This document shows, piece by piece, positions 24,992-28,894 of a DNA stretch of 28,894 bases (the first letter of the stretch is position 1; each line of letters begins with the position of its first letter). Under the pieces are notes generated by a model. The model was not told the DNA's origin and did no database searches. It saw only the letters and a program-made list of their open reading frames with translations. Source of the stretch: JAMCRM01 sp041685075 (GTDB lineage: Bacteria > Acidobacteriota > Terriglobia > Bryobacterales > Bryobacteraceae); assembly GCA_041685075.1 (NCBI GenBank), contig JAWLGN010000030.1, forward strand, positions 1-28,894, read 5' to 3'. The position numbers and the translations under genes are program-made.

Positions 24992-25348
24992 ATGCCGAGC
25001 GGTTACATTCCGATTTTGATCTTTCTGGTGCTCGCCATGGCCTTTCCGGTCGTGCTGATCGTAGCGGCCAAACTGATCCGGCCCTCGGCGCCCCATCCCA
25101 CCAAGCTGGAAGCGTACGAGTGCGGCATCAAGGCGGCTTCGGACGCCCGCGGCCGCTACACGGTGCGGTTCTACATCATCGCCATCCTGTTCGTCATCTT
25201 CGACCTGGAAACGGTTTTCCTCTATCCCTGGGCCGTGCGGTACAAGATGCTGGGATGGTTTGGCGTGGCGGAAGCCGTGGTGTTCCTCGGGATCCTCTTC
25301 GTGGGCTACATCTGGGCGTACAAGAAAGGCGCGCTCGAGTGGGTTTGA
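24992..25348 (+). CDS. nuoA: NADH-quinone oxidoreductase subunit A
   Basis: 118 residues, normal for NuoA/NdhC. Three transmembrane helices (~6-27, ~60-82, ~90-110). Family signatures KLEAYECGI (~38-46, the quinone-tunnel loop with the conserved Cys) and FDLETVFLYPWAV (~70-82) are intact. It is a membrane subunit of respiratory complex I near the quinone site. The gene normally heads a nuoABCD... operon, but here the next gene (25367) lies on the opposite strand with an 18-bp gap, so nuoA stands alone. The remaining subunits must be elsewhere, or this is an extra copy. Confidence 0.95.
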   Translation: MPSGYIPILIFLVLAMAFPVVLIVAAKLIRPSAPHPTKLEAYECGIKAASDARGRYTVRFYIIAILFVIFDLETVFLYPWAVRYKMLGWFGVAEAVVFLGILFVGYIWAYKKGALEWV

Positions 25349-25366
25349 TTCCGCGCGCCCCGATCC

Positions 25367-27307
25367 CTACCGCACCAGTTCCCTGATGAACCGCGCGTCG
25401 CCTTCGCCGGAACTCCTGTAGAGTTTGCCGGGAAGCCGCGGGACGATCTCCCCCATCCAATCCATAGGGTCAGACCAGATGACCGTGCGCGTCCCCAGGG
25501 CCCGCACCATGTCCTCCGTATCCCACTTCAGCGCGAAACCGGGGATGATGGCAGCGTACAGATTGCGCGTGACCGCCTCGCCCATGGCCGCCCTCAGGCT
25601 GTGGGGCGTGCGGTCGAGCCAGATGCGCGTGAAGCGCGAGTCGGTGGCGGCGGCCATCAGCAGCCAGTAGCCCTCGACGCCGCGCGCGGCGGCCACGAGT
25701 TCGCCTTTGGGCAGCAGCGCGGCCGCGCGCCGGATATCGCCCGCGCGCATGCCCGCCATGTTGCGGCCGATCAGCCAGGCGCGCGTGGCGGCCTTCCAAT
25801 CGCCGGCGAGGCGGTCGGAAGTGGACGGCATGGGGACGCCGCGCGGCAACAGGTCCAGTACCGTGTGGCCCGCAGTGGCCAGGCTTCGGGCGGTGGCCGC
25901 GCCTCCGTTCACCAGCAGCACCGGGCGCTTCGAAGCCGCGGCCAGCGGCGCGTACAAAGTGCCCGCGATCTCCAGCCCCGGCTCCGTTTCGATGGCCAGT
26001 TCCCGCACCCGGAAGGCCGGCTCCAGCGTTTCCTTCACCACCCGCACCGGCGGCGCGCCGCCCGGCTCCGGAGCCGACCACTTGCGCAGCTCCGCCACCA
26101 ACTCCTCGACGCTGCCCTGCTTCATCCGCGCGCGGTAGCCTTCGGCGATGATCTCGTTCAACTCGCGCCCGCCCACCTGGCCGCTTTCGCTGGCCAGCAG
26201 TTCGTAATCCGGCGCCAGTTCCACCTCTTCCTCGCGCGCGTCGCCGCGACCATCGCGCAGCCACCGGATGAACCACTCGTAGATGCCCTCCCGAACCTCC
26301 CGCGGGGTGCCGTGCGGCCCGGGACCCACCACCCAGGCGATGCGTTCCTCGGCGCCGAAGACACGGTACCACCGCCGCCCTTCCTGGTAGGCGTGCCGCG
26401 CGCCCTCGATGGGAAAGAAGTCCTCCACGGTGGAGCCGATGATCCAGGGCTTGGGAGCGAACAACTCGATGTAATCCATCACGTCCAGGCCGGAAGAGAG
26501 GAAGTAGGGAAAGCTCTGCTCGGCATCGCCGGTGGGGCCGCTGAACAGCCGACGCCAGGTGTTGATGTAGCACGCCGGCGCGGCGACGGTGATGCGTGGA
26601 TCGAGCGCCGAGATGTAGGTGGCGAGGGTGCCGCCCCCCGAGCAGCCCGTGCAGCCGATCTTGCCCTTCTCCACCTCCGGACGGCTGAGCAGGTAATCGA
26701 GCGCGCGTTTGCCGTCCCAGATGCGATAGCGCGCGAAGTTCTCGCCCGCCAGGATGGCCTGGGCGCCGGACTGGAAGTGCTGGTCGGTGGCCCCGCCCGC
26801 CAGCGAGGCGCGGGTCCTGCGATCATAGGCCTGCTGGCGCTCGCCCTGCCCCACGGGATCGTACACCAGCACCACAAAACCCTTCAGCGCCAGGTTGGCG
26901 GCCGTGAGCTGCGCCGCCGCCTTGCCCTCGCGCCAGTGGCCCATCGAAAACAGCACGCCCGGGTAGCGCCCCGGCGCCTTCGGACGGTAGAGGTTGGCGG
27001 TGACGTAGAACCGCGGCAGGCTCTCGAAGATCACCTTCTCGATGACGTAGCGGGGGCGCTCGATGGTGCCGGTGACGCGCGCGTTGAGCGGCCCGTCGTA
27101 GTCCGGCAGCCCGCCGATGAGTTCCAGGATCTTCGCCCGCACGGCCTGCTGCCGCGCGCGGGCCTCCTCGACGGTGCGCACCCGCGCCACCCGCTGCTCG
27201 CGAGCGTCGAGTTGCTGCTGCGCAATGCGGTCCATCCAGTCGAGGAGTGGATCCTGTGCCGCCAGCGGCAACACGGCCAGAGCCAGCACTACTGCGGTTT
27301 TTCCCAT
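25367..27307 (-). CDS. Exported acetylxylan-esterase-like alpha/beta-hydrolase with degenerate second domain
   Basis: 646 residues from ATG 27307, with a signal peptide (~1-18, cleavage near PLAAQ). The N-terminal unit (~80-355) is an AXE1/CE7-type or glucuronoyl-esterase-like hydrolase: FYVTANLYRPK, VLFSMGHW, VYDPVGQGERQQ, elbow GCTGCSGGG (S223), acid candidate in GSTVEDFFP (D296) and GPGPHG (H332). The C-terminal unit (~400-640) repeats the fold outline (LEIAGTLYAPL, VLLVNGG) but reads ARGVEGYW where a G-x-S-x-G elbow is expected, so it is probably inactive. Likely role: periplasmic de-esterification of plant polysaccharides. Its first 19 bases overlap the end of the glycosyltransferase gene, so the two are cotranscribed, although the functional link is unclear. 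Confidence 0.86.
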   Translation of the reverse strand: MGKTAVVLALAVLPLAAQDPLLDWMDRIAQQQLDAREQRVARVRTVEEARARQQAVRAKILELIGGLPDYDGPLNARVTGTIERPRYVIEKVIFESLPRFYVTANLYRPKAPGRYPGVLFSMGHWREGKAAAQLTAANLALKGFVVLVYDPVGQGERQQAYDRRTRASLAGGATDQHFQSGAQAILAGENFARYRIWDGKRALDYLLSRPEVEKGKIGCTGCSGGGTLATYISALDPRITVAAPACYINTWRRLFSGPTGDAEQSFPYFLSSGLDVMDYIELFAPKPWIIGSTVEDFFPIEGARHAYQEGRRWYRVFGAEERIAWVVGPGPHGTPREVREGIYEWFIRWLRDGRGDAREEEVELAPDYELLASESGQVGGRELNEIIAEGYRARMKQGSVEELVAELRKWSAPEPGGAPPVRVVKETLEPAFRVRELAIETEPGLEIAGTLYAPLAAASKRPVLLVNGGAATARSLATAGHTVLDLLPRGVPMPSTSDRLAGDWKAATRAWLIGRNMAGMRAGDIRRAAALLPKGELVAAARGVEGYWLLMAAATDSRFTRIWLDRTPHSLRAAMGEAVTRNLYAAIIPGFALKWDTEDMVRALGTRTVIWSDPMDWMGEIVPRLPGKLYRSSGEGDARFIRELVR

Positions 27308-28410
27308 GATGCCCGAATTCTATCTAATATCGCGGGGATCTCAAACACCGCGCGGTTGCGCAGGGCCGCCACGTTGGCCCGCAGGCAGGCGTAGGTTTCC
27401 GGCCGCAGCAACTCGTCCACGGCGGCGCCGACCTGGCGGAAGCTGGGTACCACGATCCCCAGCTTTCGCTCCCGCACCCAGTCGGTGTTATAGCGCTCCT
27501 GCGGCAGGGTCCAGGCATTGCGCTCGACAATCACCGGGAGCTTCATGGCCAGCGCTTCGCTGATGCTGCCCGGGCCGGGCTTCCCGATCATGAAGTCCGC
27601 GGCGCGCATGAAGCGCGGCATCTCGTTGGTGAAGCCCTCCACGTGCATGGGGAGATCGCGGCGCAGCCGGGCCACCCTCTGGCGCAGCTTCTCGTTGCGC
27701 CCGCAGATCACGATGAGCTGCACACGGTGATTCCGCAGCCGCCGCACGATATCGTAGATCGCCGGCGACCCCTGGCCGCCGAACATCACCAGCCCGGTGG
27801 GCACCGCGGGGTCGAAGCCCGGCAGCCGCTCCGGGGGTTTATCCACTTCGTCATAGAAGCGCGGGCTCAGCACCATGCCGGAGACTCGGAACAGGCGGTC
27901 CGGCGTGTAGCCCATGGCGCGTGCCTGCTCCATGGCGCGCTCAGAGCCGCAGACCAGGTACTGCGGCTGGCGCTCGATCCAGAAGTGCGGAGGCCAGTCG
28001 GCGATATCGGTCATGATGGTGACGAACGGGACCGCGTTGCCGATGCTCTCGAAGATGGCGCGATTGAAGTGCGGCACCACCGAGACCACCATGTCCGGCC
28101 GCTCGCGTTGCCAGAACTCGCGCAGGAGCCGCACTTCGCGATGGTGATAGAGCCGGATGACGGCCCGCATCCCCACGGCAAGCTGCGCGGTGCCCAGCGT
28201 CCAGCCCTTCTCGAGGAGCAGGTTGTAGATGTCCTGGAGCCGCAGGCCGGTGAGCTTGCGAAAAACATCCAGCGGGTCCAGCAGTTCCTGCAAATTGACC
28301 AGCCGGACCTCCCAGGGCCACCCCTCCCGCCCGATCACCTCCCGCAAGGAGCGAGATGCACTGCGGTGCCCGCCGCCGGCATCGAAGTAGAGGATATCGA
28401 GTCTGATCAC
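27289..28410 (-). CDS. Glycosyltransferase, MGDG-synthase/MurG-like (GT28)
   Basis: 373 residues from GTG 28410. The N-terminal half carries the MGDG_synth-type opening ILYFDAGGGHRSASRSL (~6-22), where the Gly-rich loop binds the acceptor or UDP-sugar, and VSVVPHFNRAI. The C-terminal half is GT-B with a GT28-like donor site: VMFGGQGSPAI (~230), HVEGFTNEMPRFMRAADFMIGKPGPGSISEALAMKLPVIV (~275-315), and LPQERYNTDWV. Relatives add glucose or galactose to diacylglycerol at the inner membrane, or GlcNAc in MurG, so glycolipid synthesis is the best guess. No signal or transmembrane segment is seen. It lies 30 bp after cofE, but with its own -10-like box. An ATG at 28420 is out of frame. Confidence 0.85.
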   Translation of the reverse strand: MIRLDILYFDAGGGHRSASRSLREVIGREGWPWEVRLVNLQELLDPLDVFRKLTGLRLQDIYNLLLEKGWTLGTAQLAVGMRAVIRLYHHREVRLLREFWQRERPDMVVSVVPHFNRAIFESIGNAVPFVTIMTDIADWPPHFWIERQPQYLVCGSERAMEQARAMGYTPDRLFRVSGMVLSPRFYDEVDKPPERLPGFDPAVPTGLVMFGGQGSPAIYDIVRRLRNHRVQLIVICGRNEKLRQRVARLRRDLPMHVEGFTNEMPRFMRAADFMIGKPGPGSISEALAMKLPVIVERNAWTLPQERYNTDWVRERKLGIVVPSFRQVGAAVDELLRPETYACLRANVAALRNRAVFEIPAILDRIRASWEKPQ

Positions 28411-28418
28411 CAGCCCCC

Positions 28419-28424
28419 ATTGTA
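28419..28424 (-). promoter_or_regulatory. TACAAT -10-like box eight bases before GTG 28410
   Basis: On the minus strand TACAAT is followed by GGGGGCTG and then the GTG start. The expected transcription start is about two bases before the start codon. There is no -35 consensus and no normal Shine-Dalgarno site. Confidence 0.4.
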
Positions 28425-28440
28425 GCGGGGGCCTTGGCGC

Positions 28441-28894
28441 TCAGCGGAACAGGTCGCGCTCCGGCGGGCGCAGGATGGCGCGCGCGCCGACGTCGCCAGC
28501 GCGCCACCGGTAGCCCCGGATGAGCACCACAGGGCAGCCGCCGGCCTTGCGCATCACCAGCCCGGCGGCCGCGGCCAACTGGTCCGCCGCGGCGATGACG
28601 GTGCCGGCGAGCCTGCGCCCGCCGCGGTCCGTGCATCCGCGGTAGTCCTCCAACGGCTCGATCCCCGCGATCCCGATCGCCACATCCACCAGGCCGTCAC
28701 GCCATGGCCGGCCGAAGGTGTCGGTGACGATCACGGCGCCGCAGCTCAGCTCCGCGCGCAGCCGCGCCGCCGAGCGGTCCGGGTCTTCCGGCAGCTCGGT
28801 GGCCAGCTCTTCGCCGCCGGAGTTCGACTGGTCCACGCCCGCGTGGGCGCAGATGAAGCCGTGGCGCGTTTCCGTAATCAACACCCCGCGGTCC
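28441..28894 (-). CDS. cofE: Coenzyme F420-0:L-glutamate ligase, C-terminal part (5'-truncated by window edge)
   Basis: The frame is open through the window edge on the minus strand, giving ~150 C-terminal residues; the GTG at 28884 is internal. CofE marks are clear: ETRHGFICAHAGVDQSN, matching the family GFVCANAGIDxSN, then LPEDPDRSAARLRAEL, VIVTDTFGRPWRDGLVDVAIGIAG (the metal/GTP-binding TDTFG-RPWR element), PLEDYRGCTDRGGRRL and TVIAAADQLAAAAGLVMRK. The enzyme uses GTP to add gamma-linked glutamates to F420-0. It may be a stand-alone CofE or the equivalent of the FbiB N-terminal domain; the stop at 28441 shows there is no C-terminal FMN-reductase fusion. Together with the LLM oxidoreductase at 11339 it implies that F420 is made and used. 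Confidence 0.93.
   Translation of the reverse strand, partial: DRGVLITETRHGFICAHAGVDQSNSGGEELATELPEDPDRSAARLRAELSCGAVIVTDTFGRPWRDGLVDVAIGIAGIEPLEDYRGCTDRGGRRLAGTVIAAADQLAAAAGLVMRKAGGCPVVLIRGYRWRAGDVGARAILRPPERDLFR

Overview
The window looks like a piece of a high-GC Acidobacteriota chromosome, most likely from the Bryobacterales/Solibacter side. Three things point there. Two genes encode very large Oar-type TonB-dependent receptors (1-2010 and 7714-11109). One secreted protein carries a C-terminal domain of the type first defined in Solibacter (TIGR03437-like, 19172-20626). The window is also dense in exported esterases, amidohydrolases and a sulfatase, with a PEP-CTERM protein. This assignment rests on protein resemblance from memory; no rRNA gene is present and no search was run.

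Layout. 1-2010 is the 3' part of an Oar-like receptor gene, followed by a secreted propeller-like protein (2081-2941). Two unrelated metal-dependent amidohydrolases are divergently transcribed from an 81-bp gap (2951-4114 minus, 4196-5395 plus). A minus-strand operon follows: a 1131-residue receptor (7714-11109), then a double alpha/beta-hydrolase (5405-7708). The receptor's Shine-Dalgarno site, ATG and signal peptide (11167 downward) lie in a different frame from the rest of the protein, so it carries an apparent single-base frameshift. Next on plus are an F420-dependent LLM-class oxidoreductase (11339-12325), a Tat-exported sulfatase (12422-13801) and an ABC ATPase/permease pair with an ATGA overlap (13839-16207). 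A ~40-bp imperfect tandem duplication spans the permease stop codon and runs into the next promoter. The housekeeping run DUF1385-prfA-prmC follows (16297-19171). Then come the Cys-rich secreted TIGR03437-type protein (minus), dinB (plus), a membrane-anchored MutS-like ATPase (minus), a PEP-CTERM protein and an isolated nuoA (plus). A minus-strand group closes the window: the end of cofE, a MurG/MGDG-synthase-like glycosyltransferase and an overlapping acetylxylan-esterase-like hydrolase.

How the genes fit together. The receptors, esterases, sulfatase and amidohydrolases suggest a life of scavenging decorated polymers, with uptake by outer-membrane receptors and removal of ester and sulfate groups in the periplasm (inference). 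The F420-dependent oxidoreductase and cofE together suggest that the organism makes and uses coenzyme F420. A recurring regulatory theme is a TANNNT -10 box, sometimes with an upstream TGN, 6 to 10 nt before the start codon of genes with no Shine-Dalgarno site. This looks like leaderless transcription. Several exported proteins instead have strong Shine-Dalgarno sites. No tRNA, rRNA, CRISPR array, insertion sequence or attachment site was seen, and no gene-free stretch exceeds 300 bases.
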